Assembly: GCF_029227915.1 (NCBI RefSeq)
Contig: NC_079882.1
Location: 8,804,001-8,868,000, forward strand
DNA from: Hydractinia symbiolongicarpus
Lineage: Eukaryota > Cnidaria > Hydrozoa > Anthoathecata > Hydractiniidae
Direction of reading: 5' to 3'
Length of the DNA stretch: 64,000 nucleotides
Shown in pieces: positions 52,501-64,000 of this stretch. The position numbers and the translations under genes were made by a program. The notes under the pieces were generated by a model. It was not told the origin of the DNA. It was given only the letters and a program-made list of their open reading frames with translations, and did no database searches. Each line of letters opens with the position of its first letter. Positions within the stretch are counted from its first letter, which is position 1.

Positions 52501-55500
52501 AAAAAGTATTTTTTTTTTTGCTATGGGCTGTGTGTGGGGGGGGGGGGTGGCATATCTATTTAAGAGGGTGTTTATTTTAAGTTGAAATTATACAGAAATG
52601 ATTCCATCATATTTTTTCTTTCTTTTAGATACTTACAAAATAATGAAATTGAAAGAAATTCACCGAAAGCATTCTCTGATCTCGTGTCCTTACAAAGATT
52701 GTGAGTTGGTTTTTTATTGCCAGAGTGACATATACAGACCACATTAAAAATTCCTATCCAGGTAATTTCAGTCTTTGACTGCAATGCAAATGCCAAATTG
52801 GTTATGGCCTGATCACGGCAGGATGTTTATACAAGGAAAGTAATTTAGCTAGGAATTTAAATTTTTTTTGTTTGTTTCATTGCATTTTTATTGTTTTTTT
52901 TTTTTTTTGTATTTGTATTGTATTTTATTTTCTTAAATATTAAATTCATCAAAAATAATTCTTTTTAGATATCTACATCGAAATAAGCTGACAGAAATTG
53001 ATAAGCGTGTTTTGTCACCAATGAAACAATTACGCAGATTGTAAGCCTTGTTTTTTTTTCATCACTGACCATAATCTTGCCAATATCAATAACTGCTCCT
53101 AGAGTAACCAACAATCTAGGAAGACCTGGAAAAGAAGTTCAAAATTGCAACAAATAGTCAGGGAATTTAGTATGTTTTTCAAATGTCAAGAAAAGATTGT
53201 GGAATTTTGTTGTGCAAAGCTCAGCTGTCGAATATATAACTGCAAATTGAGCATTTCTTTGAAAATTTTGTTTTCGTAAGTTAGGGAATATAAATAAAAC
53301 TTGCGGAAAATTTAGAGGAAGGTCAAGGACAATGAAAATGACAATGAACCGACCACCCTACGTATAATTTAGATTTTCAATTCAAGGCTTACTACTTTTT
53401 TTTTAACCAACTTGATTGTTTTTAAATAACTTTAGGAAACTCAGTTCAAATCACATTCCGTGCACGTGCCATTTTGCGCGACTTGTGAAAGACATCACAC
53501 TTGAAGGGAACATACATCTGGGAGCTACTTGTATTTACAAAGATGTAGAACACCAAGCTAACAGTTTGAAATACTCAGATCTGGGATGCTGTGAGTTGTA
53601 TTTCAATATACTAAATTTATTCCCGTAGTTTTTAAAATATGACACTTTTTTATATCAGATGAATTTGTAAAATTCACAAGGATTAACCTTTTGGCAGAGA
53701 AAACGATTTTTCACTGAATAAAAAAAATCTTTTTTTGCCGGTTACCTATTCAAAAACAGCATAATTTGAGACTCGATTATAGCTACTTTAAGACTACATA
53801 GTTAAAATCTCCGAAAAAACAACTCGGTTGGTTTGCTAATAAAGCCCGGACACGTCTTCCCCAAAAGGTTAAATTTCCGCCATTTATTCCAGCAATTTTT
53901 TTATTTATGCATGTTGCTTGTGCAACTCCCTTTCATCATTGAGGACATACTTTAGGCGCTCTAATTTAGAAATAAGATCAAAATTCAAAAGTTTAAGGAT
54001 TCATTAATTCTCAAAAGACTCGTATCATGAAAAATTCTTCCCAGTCTGTCGAATAAAAATAAAAAGGATGATTTTCATAAAAAAGTGTGAACTGTATACG
54101 GAAAGTATAAACTTTTAAAAATAGGAGAACTTTTGCTGAAAACATTAGATTTGATACCAATAGGAATATGCAAAAGTATGACAGGTTTGTTGTTCTTTAT
54201 TTTATCAACCTGTCTTTATTGCTGTTTAGATAAACCGACATTTATAACCGATCTTACAAGGCAGATAGCAGTGCTTGGCGGCATAGTAAAATTGCCATGC
54301 AAAGCCAAAGGGAATCCCCCACCCGAAATATCGTGGCTAAAAGATGGTAACCGCATCAATGCAAATATAAGTCATGAGTTTCAAAGCGATGGCACCTTAG
54401 TGTTAAGTCCGATCACGGTAGAATCTTCTGGCTTCTACCAATGTGTTGCTGAAAATGTTATTGGGATTAAGGTCCTTGGTACAACTGTTGGAATTGTTGC
54501 GGATGAAGGTGAGAGTCAGGTAAATTAGAAAAAAAAACATGCAAATATTTAAGAAATAAACTTAAATTTTTACCTTTTTATAGTCATACCTACTTTTCTT
54601 GAAACACCAACAAATATTGATGCTATTGTTGACAGCATAGCGTTGTTTAACTGCCGTGCTACTGGATACCCAAGACCAAGTGTTATATGGGTGAAAAATG
54701 GTCAACTGGTGAGTAATAAAGGTTAAAATATCCCATGCTTTTCATGCTAAAAAGTAACGTGATTATTACCTTTACTTTTGTTATATTTTCTTAAACAGAT
54801 ACAAGAAGAAAAAGATAGATTTAAACTCTCAACAACTGGCGACTTAGAAATTCAATCACTTCAAATTAGCGATGCTGGTTATTATACCTGTCGTGCAGAA
54901 AACAACGTCGGGAGTGTGACACACACAGCTAAACTAGTTGTGAAAGGTACGTCGTCGGTGTTGTTGCTATTGTTGTTGCTAGCGTCGTTGTTTACGTCTT
55001 TGTCGTTTTTGTTTTTGCTGTCGTTGTTTTTTGTTTTTGTTATTGTTTTTTGTTTTGTTATTGTTGTTGTTGTCGTCGTATTTGTTGCTTTGATTTTGTA
55101 ACAAACTACATTTTCAATTTTAGCTCCCCCGTCATTTACAAGAACACCGAGTAACCAAAACATTTTAGACGGCGAAACGGCCTCCTTTAAATGTAAAGCA
55201 ACTGGCTATCCTGCACCGGCTATTGCTTGGCTCAAAGACGGCAACCGATTACCTTCTGACGGCAAGCATGTCGTGTTACCATCTGGTACGCTGCGAATAC
55301 TGTATGCTCGTAAAGAAAACGCGGGTACATATGAATGTCAAGCCATAAATGTTATTGGTGTGGTTGCTGTGCGTGCAAATTTATCAGTCAGAGCGCGAAG
55401 TAAGCCGCCATTTATTGACGAATTCTTTTGAAAACAAATACAGAACAGGTTTACTTAACTTATTTATTTTTTAGTCAAGCCAAAAATTACTGTAAAGCCC

Positions 55501-58500
55501 GCAGATATGACTGTACAGTCTGGAAATACAATAAATTTTCATTGCGCAGCAGAAGGCGCGCCGAAGCCGGTTATCGCATGGAGAAGAAACGGTGTACAGG
55601 TTGGTGACTAAGTTGTTTACTTTTTTTATCTAACCCTTTGCACAACATCGACACCCTATGTTATTAATGAAACTATATTGTTTACATAGGTAACTAATGG
55701 CAACCGATTTAGTGTAAACTCGGTGACTGGTGTAATTGAAATTAAAGATATTGGAAATGTTGATGCTGGTCGATGGGAATGCGTGTCTAGGAACAGTGTT
55801 GGATTTGCTTCAGATTCTTTCAGTCTCACAGTTATTGGTATGCAATCTATACCAAGTTCAGATGTTGATCGTGTCTGTACTGTGTATGCTATGGATATTC
55901 TACTTTATTTCTTTATTTATAAAAGTTTAATTATCATTGGTTACTTTACAGGTCCAAAAAATGGAACATATGAAGGTGATCGCTTTGTTGTTGAATCTGT
56001 CAAGCAAGCTCTTCTAGAAGTTGATGGTGCTATCGAATTGACAAAAAAGAAATTACAAACATTTCAGCCACGGTCACCTGCGGACTTATTAGCATTATTT
56101 CGTTTTCCTTCTCCTGATGCTATAAAAATTGCAAGGTCAGCAGAAATATTCGAAATAGCTTTGGAACTCATTCAAAAGAGTGTAGATTCAGGTATTTTGC
56201 ATAAAGGGATGAAACAGAACTACCATTTTAATGGGTTGGTTTCACCAGAACGCATTCGGTTACTGGCCAATCTGTCTGGATGCACTGCACATCATCGTCT
56301 TGTTAACTGTTCGAACCTTTGTTTTCACCGAAAGTATCGCTCATATGATGGTTCTTGCAACAATTTTAACCACCCTATGTGGGGTGCTGCTCTTACGCCC
56401 TTTTCCCGCCTCCTAATCCCTAACTATGAGAATGGTTTTAACACTCCAATTGGATGGAATGACACTCAGCTGCCAAGTGCCAGAAAAGTTTCCTTAGATA
56501 TCATATCTAGTGCTAACGTTACGGCAGACAAACAATATACACATATGTTAATGCAGTGGGGTCAATTTTTGGATCATGATATGGATTTTACTGTCACTAG
56601 TCCCAGTACCTCTCGTTTTAATGATGGTACCTCTTGTCGTGAAAGCTGCGAAAACCAACAACCTTGTTTTCCTATCAAAATACCAGAGGACGATCCTCGT
56701 ATCAAGCGATACAAATGTATGGAATTCACTCGATCAAGTGCTGTCTGTGGAAGCGGTTCTACGTCTGTATTTTTCGACACAATTACGCCCCGTCAGCAAA
56801 TAAACCAAATTACGTCATTCATTGATGCGTCTAACGTGTACGGTTCTTCTGAAAAAGATGCATATGACTTAAGGTCCTTTGAAGAAGATAGCGGTTACTT
56901 AAAACAGGGAATGCATTATAAAGATGGGAAGTTTCTGTTGCCTTTCAACCAGAACACTCCTATCGATTGCCAAGTAAACAAATCTGAAAGTCGGGTGCCG
57001 TGTTTTTTAACAGGAGATCACCGTGGCAACGAACAACTTGGTTTGCTTTCCATGCATACGTTATGGATGCGACAACATAATCTCTTAGCGCGACGGCTCC
57101 GTCGTTTTAATCCACATTGGAAAGGCGAGAAGGTATACCAGGAAGCGAGAAAAATCGTAGGCGCACAAATGCAGCACATTTCTTATACCGAATGGCTCCC
57201 GAAAATACTCGGTAAACAAGGAATGGCGAAATTGGGTGAATATACCAGATATAATCCGAATGTTGAGCCGACAATATTTAATGCATTCGCTACTGCTGCT
57301 TTTAGATTCGGTCATACTTTAATTCAACCATTTCTTGCTCGTCTGAATAAATCATTTGACGAAATTCCCGAAGGTAATTTACCATTGCATAAGGCTTTCT
57401 TTTCCCCCTACCGCTTGATCGAGGAGGGCGGTATTGATCCTTTATTAAGAGGTTTATTTGGAACTCCAGTAAAAGACCGAAAAGCAACCCATCAACCGTT
57501 TAATTCCGAACTCACTGAACACTTATTTGAAATGGCGCATGCAGTCGCACTGGATCTTGCTGCGTTGAATATCCAACGTGGAAGAGACCATGGGTTACCT
57601 ACATACAAGAGTTGGCGTTCGATTTGCAATATGAGCGATGTTAACCGTTTTGAAGATTTAAAGAATGAAATAAAAAACAAAAAACTTCGAGAAAAATTGA
57701 AAACAATTTATGGATCAGTGGATAAGATTGATTTAATAGTTGGTGGAATATTAGAAGACCCTCTCCCTGGTTCGAATTTAGGTCCTTTGTTTATGTGTTT
57801 AATCTCCTTGCAGTTCAAAAGGCTCCGCGATGGAGATAGGTTTTGGTACGAAAACCCGGGAGTGTTTACACCAGAACAACTTACTCAAATCAAACAAGTA
57901 AGTATTTTTATTTTTATATTAACGTGAGGAGGTAAATGTCTTTGGAGTGAGAGAAATGCCTTGTCGAAGGAAAAACAGGAAAAGTGAGCAGTTTTCATTT
58001 TAACTAATGATGAAGGAACTAATGAACTTTTATGATTACAGGACAGGAAAAGACAATACACCCCCAACCAGTATCATTTCTGACATAGGTATCGCCCTCC
58101 CGATATTAGAAAAGATACAAGATGTCCTGGGGATGAAGTTGAATACACAACAGCAATATTTTATTTATAAACTAATTCTATGCATTGGTGATTGGTCTTC
58201 CTGGACTCTTAATTTTCCTTAACCTAATCCCTGGGTTTTCCCAATAAGGTAGTTAGTCTTTGGCACATATGTATATTTCCGTCAACGATTAGTCAGCGTG
58301 TAACACATCCTCGTCTTCATGGTTTGTTGCCTATACCAAAGTCGATAGCGCTTTACGATGTCAAAAAGGCAAAACCCTCTGGGGACGAGGTTGCTTGTAA
58401 CAAACTGTTTAAGTGGTAATTAGAAATAGTCCACATTGTCCCGGAATTATTTATTTTGACCACATTCTGTTTAGGCAACGTTGAGTCGTGTTATATGTAT

Positions 58501-60363
58501 TCTGACTACTAACTCTAGGTAACTTTTCTGACTACGTTCTGTTTAGACAACGTTGAGCCGTGTTATATGTATTCTGACTACGTTCTGTTTAGACAACGTT
58601 GAGTTGCGTTATATGTATTCTGACTACGTTCTGTTTAGACAACGTTGAGTCGCGTTATATGTGACAACAGTGATGATATACGTCACGTGCAACGTGATGT
58701 GTTCACACGTGTGACGCGCACATCTGACTACACACCCTGTTCCCAACATCCTGTCGTCGACGTAAGGTTTTGGAAAGAATGTTGTAACGGAGATGACGGT
58801 ATGCTCTTTGTTTTTTCATATATACGTTAAGGGAATAAATTTGGGCGCAATCGGCGGAATTTGACGGGAATTTAATTTTGATGAAGAAAAAACTTTATTC
58901 AATAAAAGTTTGCAAACTGGTTTGTTTTTTGTATATCAACATTAGTTTTTTACAAAATTAGATCAAAAAGAAAGCCACTCGTTGTAAATACTAACATCAA
59001 GACTGAAACAAGACTATTGAAATCCTCGTGCAGAACCACATGAAAATTCACTGGTTGTTTAAAAAATTTAGCTGGCAGTAAAAATAGATTTAATTTGGTT
59101 AGATTTGACGGATGTCAGGAAAAAATAATTTTGACGGGAATTTAATTTAGCGGGGTTTTTTTCAAATTGCTATTAAAATTCCTTTCCTTAAGCTTTACTA
59201 CGTTAAGTGAGCAAGAGAAATTAGGTTACTACTGCTATTGTTTCGTGAGCGCTCTTGAAGTCAGCTGCGTTGGACATCACTATTCAAAGTAAAAATATTT
59301 TCTGATTGAACTTTTCAGCTTGTTCTTCTTCGGATCACACAAACACACTGACCAATTATCTTCAAGAAAATCGTTCGAGCTCTCCGCGGAAGAGGTCAAC
59401 GCACCGTCACCGAAGATCTTTTACTGATATTGATGAAAGTCCGTTTAACTTTAATAACACTGTCGTTGAAGAAACAGAACTACCTGTGGTGGTTGGTAAA
59501 AAGCAAAACTTAAAATCTAAAATTAAACTACTGAATAAGATAAAATCGATGACAAAGAAAATAAAAAAGTTCTCTCGAATACTTAAAGAAATGAAGAAGC
59601 AGGTACAGAATATGTTGCTAATTCTTATTACTTTACATGTTCAAAAGTCTCTGCTTTTAAAATGGAAAATAACAATTTGTGTTCATTTAGTTATCAGAAT
59701 TAAGAAATGAAATACTTGATGACTCGACAGATTTAAGCGAAGCATCTCCTTCAAAGAGCTGTGTTGAAAACGATATTGTGAGAGATGATGGAGAGCACTG
59801 GTTTGATATTTTTAACAGGAAATGTTTTTGCGTGGTAAGTCCAAGTTTCTCTTTTGTCACCTCTTTTTACTGTTCTGAAGTGCACATGAGTGCTGTTAGA
59901 AATCATCTAATTGGAGAAAGAAAGGGATAACACCATGACAGACGATAATTTTTGCAAAGTCCGAAAAAATACATTTCGCGATGATTAATATTCGCGAATT
60001 GATTTTTTCTCGACTCTTTTTTTTTTTGCAACTTTAAAATTTTTACGCCACTTTTTATTGTGGATAAAATTCGCGAAAATTAATCAACTCTAGGCAACCT
60101 TTTGCCAAAGAAGAATTAGTTAAAGGCATTAAGTTTGAAGGTATGGTAACACAATTTTTGAATAAATTAAAATGCCCCCAGTTGTAGTTGACCGGGGCAA
60201 GTTCAGTTTGTTAAACCATTCCCAACTCCCCTCGCTTGATGTACAAAAATTTTGCACTGGTGCATTGACAAGTTTTATTTTAGCAAAAATATCATTGCCG
60301 ACCATAACTTAAAAACAAATTCCGCGTTTTATTTAGAACAAGAAAATCAACTGCTCCAAATGA
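49598..60363 (+). CDS. PXDN: Peroxidasin (18 exons, 1451 aa)
   Basis: Secreted heme peroxidase that makes hypobromous acid to form sulfilimine crosslinks in collagen IV. Exons: 49598-49776, 50180-50251, 50333-50404, 50595-50666, 52629-52700, 52969-53040, 53436-53590, 54230-54508, 54584-54708, 54799-54946, 55124-55399, 55475-55599, 55690-55837, 55952-57897, 58639-58798, 59319-59602, 59691-59834, 60337-60363 (4356 nt). Order: signal peptide; LRRNT (ICPRGCRCG); LRRs in five successive 72-nt exons; LRRCT; four Ig domains (residues about 232-598); peroxidase (about 600-1300) with distal QWGQFLDHDMD, proximal FRFGHTL and NIQRGRDHG; Lys-rich coiled region; a shortened VWC (CFCV then NKKINCSK and stop). 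AATAAA at 60391-60396 supports that end. Human PXDN is 1479 aa with a full VWC. The conserved R-E-H-N is R-Q-H-N here. Confidence 0.95.
50180..53040 (+). repeat. Five 72-nt leucine-rich-repeat exons
   Basis: Exons 50180-50251, 50333-50404, 50595-50666, 52629-52700 and 52969-53040 are each exactly 72 nt with the same intron phase (2-2). Each encodes one 24-residue LRR of the type L-x-x-N-x-L/I, and each donor splits the Leu codon TT|G or TT|A. This one-exon-per-repeat layout is known for LRR genes of the peroxidasin/Slit type. Confidence 0.9.
54947..55123 (+). repeat. Imperfect GTT/GTC triplet tract in peroxidasin intron 10
   Basis: The intron between the two Ig exons is largely TTGTTG, GTCGTC and TTTTTGTT triplets. 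It stays open in several frames, which creates spurious reading frames on both strands but no protein domain. Confidence 0.8.
58461..58660 (+). repeat. 46-bp minisatellite spanning a peroxidasin 3' splice site
   Basis: The block TTCTGTTTAG/ACAACGTTGAG/TCGCGTTATATGT occurs four times: the post-AG positions are 58475 (72 bp before the next), 58547, 58593 and 58639, the last three exactly 46 bp apart. Only the copy at 58639 continues into the open frame for SRVICDNSDD that matches peroxidasins; the earlier three run into ATTCTGAC and are decoys. Confidence 0.9.
59965..60105. repeat. CGCGAA-rich element in last peroxidasin intron
   Basis: Contains TTTCGCGATGATTAATATTC, GCGAATT, and AAATTCGCGAAAATTAATC, the last partly the inverse complement of the first. 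It is related in word content to the tract at 9.0-9.5 kb. Boundaries are uncertain. Confidence 0.5.
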
Positions 60364-60390
60364 AGAGGATCTTGTGCAAAAGCTGCACAA

Positions 60391-60396
60391 AATAAA
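60391..60396 (+). terminator. Poly(A) signal of peroxidasin
   Basis: AATAAA 28 bases after the proposed peroxidasin stop at 60363. Its position supports the short last exon. Confidence 0.65.
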
Positions 60397-60729
60397 TTTT
60401 AACTTAATATTATCATGTGTGCGCAAGAACGAATCAACCTCAGAATTTGTATTCTTGCTGTATTTAAATTCTTGTGGTAACCATCTTTAAAATGGAGCGT
60501 TACCAGCAGTCATTTCACTGGATGCATCTGGAACATTATTTATTCACGCTTGAGAATTTGGTTTGGTTGCAAGCACGTTCCATCAAATTTTATCGTTAAG
60601 TCGATTATTTTAGAAAGAAACATATTCCTTAGGATGTAATGGTTTGTTTTCATTTCGAAGTCCCTCTTCAGTGTTCCAAGACATCGGACTTGGTAAAAGC
60701 TTGGAGCCTCAATGCTACCCATAATGGAA

Positions 60730-61036
60730 ATTGGTAGGCTGACTGGTAAAGCGTTTGCTTCCAGTGTGGGCGGTCTTGGTTTCAAACCCTGGCTGAGTCA
60801 TACCTGAGACTATAAATCTTTGAATGAATCCTTTCTGCTTAGCGCTCAGCATGAGAATAGGATTGATGTCTTAGGCGGTTGTCTAGTTGAACGACTGCTG
60901 TGCTTGTATGACTTTCGTAGCTCAAATAGGAGCTTTAAATGCACTAGGACCCCCTTCGTAGGACCCTCGTTGATAGCAGTACCAATAGGAACTGAAGAGG
61001 CTAGCCTGGGTAAACAATTTCAATAATAATAATAAT
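60730..61036 (+). mobile_element. tRNA-derived SINE, same family as the PGK-intron copy
   Basis: The tRNA-like head GGTAGGCTGACTGGTAAAGC carries an A-box-like segment; a B-box-like GGTTTCAAACCC (one extra T relative to consensus) lies near 60778. The body is nearly identical to that at 5.26-5.54 kb, including GAAGAGGCTAGCCTGGGTAAA, and ends with an (AAT)n tail. Compared with the PGK copy it keeps an extra segment GCGGTTGTCTAGTTGAACGA that is also echoed in the SINE at 0.2-0.5 kb. Confidence 0.85.
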
Positions 61037-62049
61037 GTAAAATTAATATTCATTTTTTGAAATTAGTACAACAAAAACTTCTTATTTTTCACACTAAACA
61101 AACGACATTAAAAACAACAACAAATTTATTGGCAAGAAACTTCAACTTGTTATAAAACCGCGGTTACACTTTCTTTTTTATAAACAATTGACTTTTTGCA
61201 CTTCGCCCCGAACATTGTTTAGCTACTTAGGAAAAACACCCCAGAAAATTGTCTAGTCATTTTTTACCTGGGTAAGATTGTACGAGGCGAATTGTTTATT
61301 TTCAAAGTATTTCAAAATGAGTCAAGTGTTTAACCTCAGAACATGAAAATTTGCAAAGTATTCATTCAAAGTGCCACTGTTGCAAGGGTTTTAGATCTGA
61401 CAAACTTAGGACTTCAACTCGAACCATGGAAATTTATATGTTATTTGACCAATTATTTGGCAAGCAAATCGGTAATTTTCGACAATTTATTCGCCAAGTG
61501 AAAGTTGTTTGGCAATTGTTTAAAATTTTGGCAATTTTTTGGGCGATTGTTTATAAAAAAAGTGTAACATTGAATTTACATTCCAGCAAATTGTCCTTTT
61601 GAAAACTCTTTTGTCAAACTTGACTTATTTAAAGTTAGATCGCTTCGTTGCGAAGTAGAAAGTTAGAATTTCGTAGACAAGAATAAAAAGACCAATAAAA
61701 AAAACAATATTGACGTTAAAAACATGCTAACCTCAGCATATTTAGTAACAATACAACTATATGGCAAAATTACAACATTATGTAGAAAAACGTATTAAAG
61801 GCCTTTCAGCATTCGGGTAGATTTTTCTCTGATTGATAGGTCCTGAACAAATGGCCAAAAGAATTTCGGCCAAAGTATAAAACTATATCGGCCCACCTGA
61901 ACGAAGAGCCTAAAAATCTGACTCTAGAAAACTTACAACACTCAAAATACAAAACTTGTAACCATGGAAACTTACTAAACCGCGTTAACAACAATTTTTT
62001 AAACGTACTTTAGTGGCAAACATGAAAATTACATAAAACATTAAAATCT

Positions 62050-63528
62050 TTAAAAATTATTAACATCTCGAGCAGGTAAAAGATAATCAGACGTGAGAGG
62101 AGATAAAACGAATCCATTGGATTGAGATGAAAATAAACTGCTTTCGCCAGAGGAGTTCGTTAAAATTGGATATAATTCAGAGGAAGCATCCTCACAAGTA
62201 CTATCTGCGCATGACTGGACAGCGGTCGAAGTTTGACTTGAAGAATGCAAATTCACATCGGTGTAAACAAAAGTCTCACTTGAAAATCTTTCCTCGTGCT
62301 TTTCGTTGTCCTCAAATATTTCGCCTTCATTATTCCACGAGTTTTCCATGATCCAGATATCCTTAGATGTCGGATTAGTTGAAAGGTAGTCATGGCAACA
62401 CTCGACCATGTTAAGATTCACATCAAAATAATCCCCATTTGTACCTAGACTGGACGTCTTTTCACTATTGAGAACCGTCTTTGAAAGATCTTCAAAGGAC
62501 ATTAATTTTTCGGATTGAATCACCTCACTAAAACAACAATGTTAACTTTCTGTCGAAGAATCTTCAGAAACGGTTGCGTTTGAAACACGCGATAGAAAAT
62601 TAAAATAAACAATAAAAAAATGTAATGGGTCCTCCCTAAAATATACACTAGCGAGACAAAAAAATTGACTGCTTTTGAGAGGTCCCCCCTTTAAAGATTC
62701 ATTTTTTTCCCTAATTAAATATAGAGAAAATAAAGTACTCCAGAGACGATAATGAGAAGCGAATAGCTCAGGGCCGAAACGCAACAAGAAAAGTTCCCGT
62801 ACTTTTACAGACCCTTCGAAGCCCTTTTCACTGCGTATCTGAAAGAGTGTTCTAGTTAGAAAAACGACAATGCCCTGAATAAAAATAAAAAATAAATAAA
62901 TTTAGCAGTATAAAAAAATTGTTGTAAAAAAGTGAAAACAAAAACATTTCTGCTGATATTCGCTTTATAGATAAATTTAAGACGAAATGCTCCGGCAAGA
63001 CCCCGTAATAAGTGTTCGGAATAAGATCTTACGCTGTGAGATTTTTTGTTATTCGTATAAAACTCCTGTCTTATAGAAAGTGTTTGATTTAGAGAGGTTC
63101 CACTCTGTAATATTCAACAAGTCATGTAAATGTTTTCGGCATGAATAAACTTTAGTAAAACAGAAATTTTAACGAACCTGCATTTCAATGAAAAGTGAGG
63201 TGACAATACCCCTGTACACTTATCTTGATCTTGTGTATATGAAGGTAGAAGTGGGTCTCTACGGCAAGAGTCTTTGTCGTATAGTATACCGTAAGTTAAA
63301 TGCTCAGTCGATGGGATCATAAAGGAATCACAACACTCCAGAGAAGAGTCATGTTTTGAATTTATATATTTGGAATCGTTTTCATTAAGTAAGCCTATGA
63401 AAAAATGTAAACGGTATATAGTATTGATAAAAAAGTAAACTGCTGAATTTAATTAATATTTACTCCCTACTTCTAATTTCTTCTTCTAAATCCTTGATGT
63501 AGATTACTGTGTGGAGGATAATACTTGC
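62050..63528 (-). CDS. 3' part of an unidentified gene, possible bHLH factor (partial)
   Basis: Four exons join in frame on the minus strand: 63471-63528, 63178-63394, 62809-62838 (only 30 nt) and 62050-62527, giving 260 codons plus a stop; the 5' end lies beyond the window. The first exon encodes ASIILHTVIYIKDLEEEI, whose spacing (small-x-I/V-L-x-x-x-I-x-Y-I-x-x-L) resembles helix 2 of a basic helix-loop-helix domain; the basic region would be in an upstream exon outside the window. The rest is Ser/Glu/Asp-rich with Tyr and Cys-Cys motifs (ECCDSF, ECCHDY) and no known domain, compatible with a transactivation tail. The bHLH reading is an inference from one helix; another coiled coil is possible. 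Exon junction phases agree (1, 2, 2), which supports the chain. I cannot name the gene. Confidence 0.6.
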
Positions 63529-64000
63529 CTAAAACACAACGCAAACTTTTAATGGTCAAACTTATATATTTATAACATGCGTACGAAGTAATTAAGTTTT
63601 TTCTTCATTACAGAGTGCTCAATAATTTAATAGAGTCAATAAAATGTCACAAATGAATCATGCTGAAGATTGTGTTCACAGAAGGCATGAAACTTTAAGT
63701 TTTAACCATGAAGAATGGTTCCAAACGAAGTTTTTTTTTTCATTTGTGGCACTATTATTGATGATAAGTTATTATCTGTTATTTTAGAGAAAGAAGATGA
63801 AAAGGAGAGGATTTTTTATTTAAATTTATAAACTTTTTAAGTTTTTTGCTAAATCTGGGTTTATACACTTTCAAAAGCGTGTTTAATAAATAACACAGGT
63901 TCAGTAGAAGTAACACAAAAAGTTATCTTTTATTTCAACTGACTATTCTTACTATCTGAAGTCTTCTTGTCTAAACTTACTTTTGTTACATCACAATCTA
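63529..64000. other. AT-rich end of window
   Basis: No exon is recognised in the last 470 bases on either strand. It is probably intron of the minus-strand gene that ends at 62050. Confidence 0.4.

Larger units (their letters stand above)
60364..62049. other. Convergent spacer between peroxidasin and the next gene
   Basis: Holds the peroxidasin poly(A) signal (AATAAA, 60391-60396), a SINE at 60730-61036 and AT-rich DNA. An 83-codon frame at 61351-61602 has no domain signature. No other gene is recognised. Confidence 0.5.

Noticed and set aside
55838-55951. Read-through of the intron before the peroxidase exon
   Set aside because: It stays open in frame, but it begins GTATGC and ends TTTACAG, and the insert (IPSSDVDRVCTVYAMDILLY) has no counterpart in peroxidasins. 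Retention is possible but not favoured.
58007-58222. 71-codon frame after the main peroxidase exon
   Set aside because: No similarity to the expected peroxidasin continuation, which resumes at 58639; it overlaps dispersed-repeat words.
62542-62787. 81-codon minus-strand frame between exons of the partial gene
   Set aside because: Intron sequence; the 30-nt exon at 62809-62838 and the acceptor at 62527 join in frame without it.

Overview
The window is nuclear DNA of an animal, probably a cnidarian and perhaps a hydrozoan. It is AT-rich, introns are dense, genes sit close together on both strands, tRNA-derived SINEs and small inverted-repeat elements are scattered in introns, and the gene content is metazoan (mind bomb, peroxidasin, protein 4.1). 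The species call is an inference. All gene models were read by eye from GT-AG (occasionally GC-AG) junctions. In the six models complete at both ends, the summed exon lengths divide by three, which supports the chains as a whole.

Layout. 1-1.9 kb: upstream DNA with one SINE that has 15-bp target-site duplications. 1.9-6.8 kb (+): phosphoglycerate kinase, 13 exons, 416 aa. 7.3-8.0 kb (+): COMMD6-like, two exons, ending 96 bp from the convergent isoaspartyl peptidase/asparaginase gene (8.1-11.0 kb, -). 11-17.6 kb: no gene recognised, some repeats. 17.6-36.8 kb (+): a very long protein 4.1 (EPB41/coracle) homologue, about 51 exons and 2673 aa. 37.8-47.5 kb (-): MIB1 E3 ubiquitin ligase, 21 exons, 999 aa. 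49.6-60.4 kb (+): peroxidasin, 18 exons, 1451 aa. 62.0 kb to beyond 63.5 kb (-): the 3' part of an unidentified gene with a possible bHLH helix 2.

The most unusual object lies inside the protein 4.1 gene. Between the FERM/FA region and the C-terminal domain, 26 consecutive phase-0 exons (24930-33378, preceded by a half-repeat exon) each encode one copy of a 54-72 residue module. Each module has a Trp-anchored basic half (W-x-x-V-E-K-x-x-P-D-G-x-K-K-x-x-R-R-R) and an acidic half ending in x-N-P-x-D-x-x-x-x-P. The array shows a four-exon higher-order repeat of about 1.25 kb, a 296-bp exon-plus-intron unit in three tandem copies, and conversion-like mosaicism between non-adjacent units. Introns of the same gene hold a decayed Crypton/DUF3504-type tyrosine recombinase and a 1.18-kb TIR element with 5-bp target duplications.

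Other points of note: the peroxidasin has Gln where heme-linked animal peroxidases normally have the heme-ester Glu; a 46-bp minisatellite in that gene copies the 3' splice site together with the exon start; three GC-AG introns are present; and two different SINE families share a central domain. The genes belong to unrelated pathways (glycolysis, COMMD/NF-kB regulation, isoaspartyl dipeptide turnover, membrane skeleton, Notch ligand endocytosis, collagen IV crosslinking), so no operon-like cooperation is implied.
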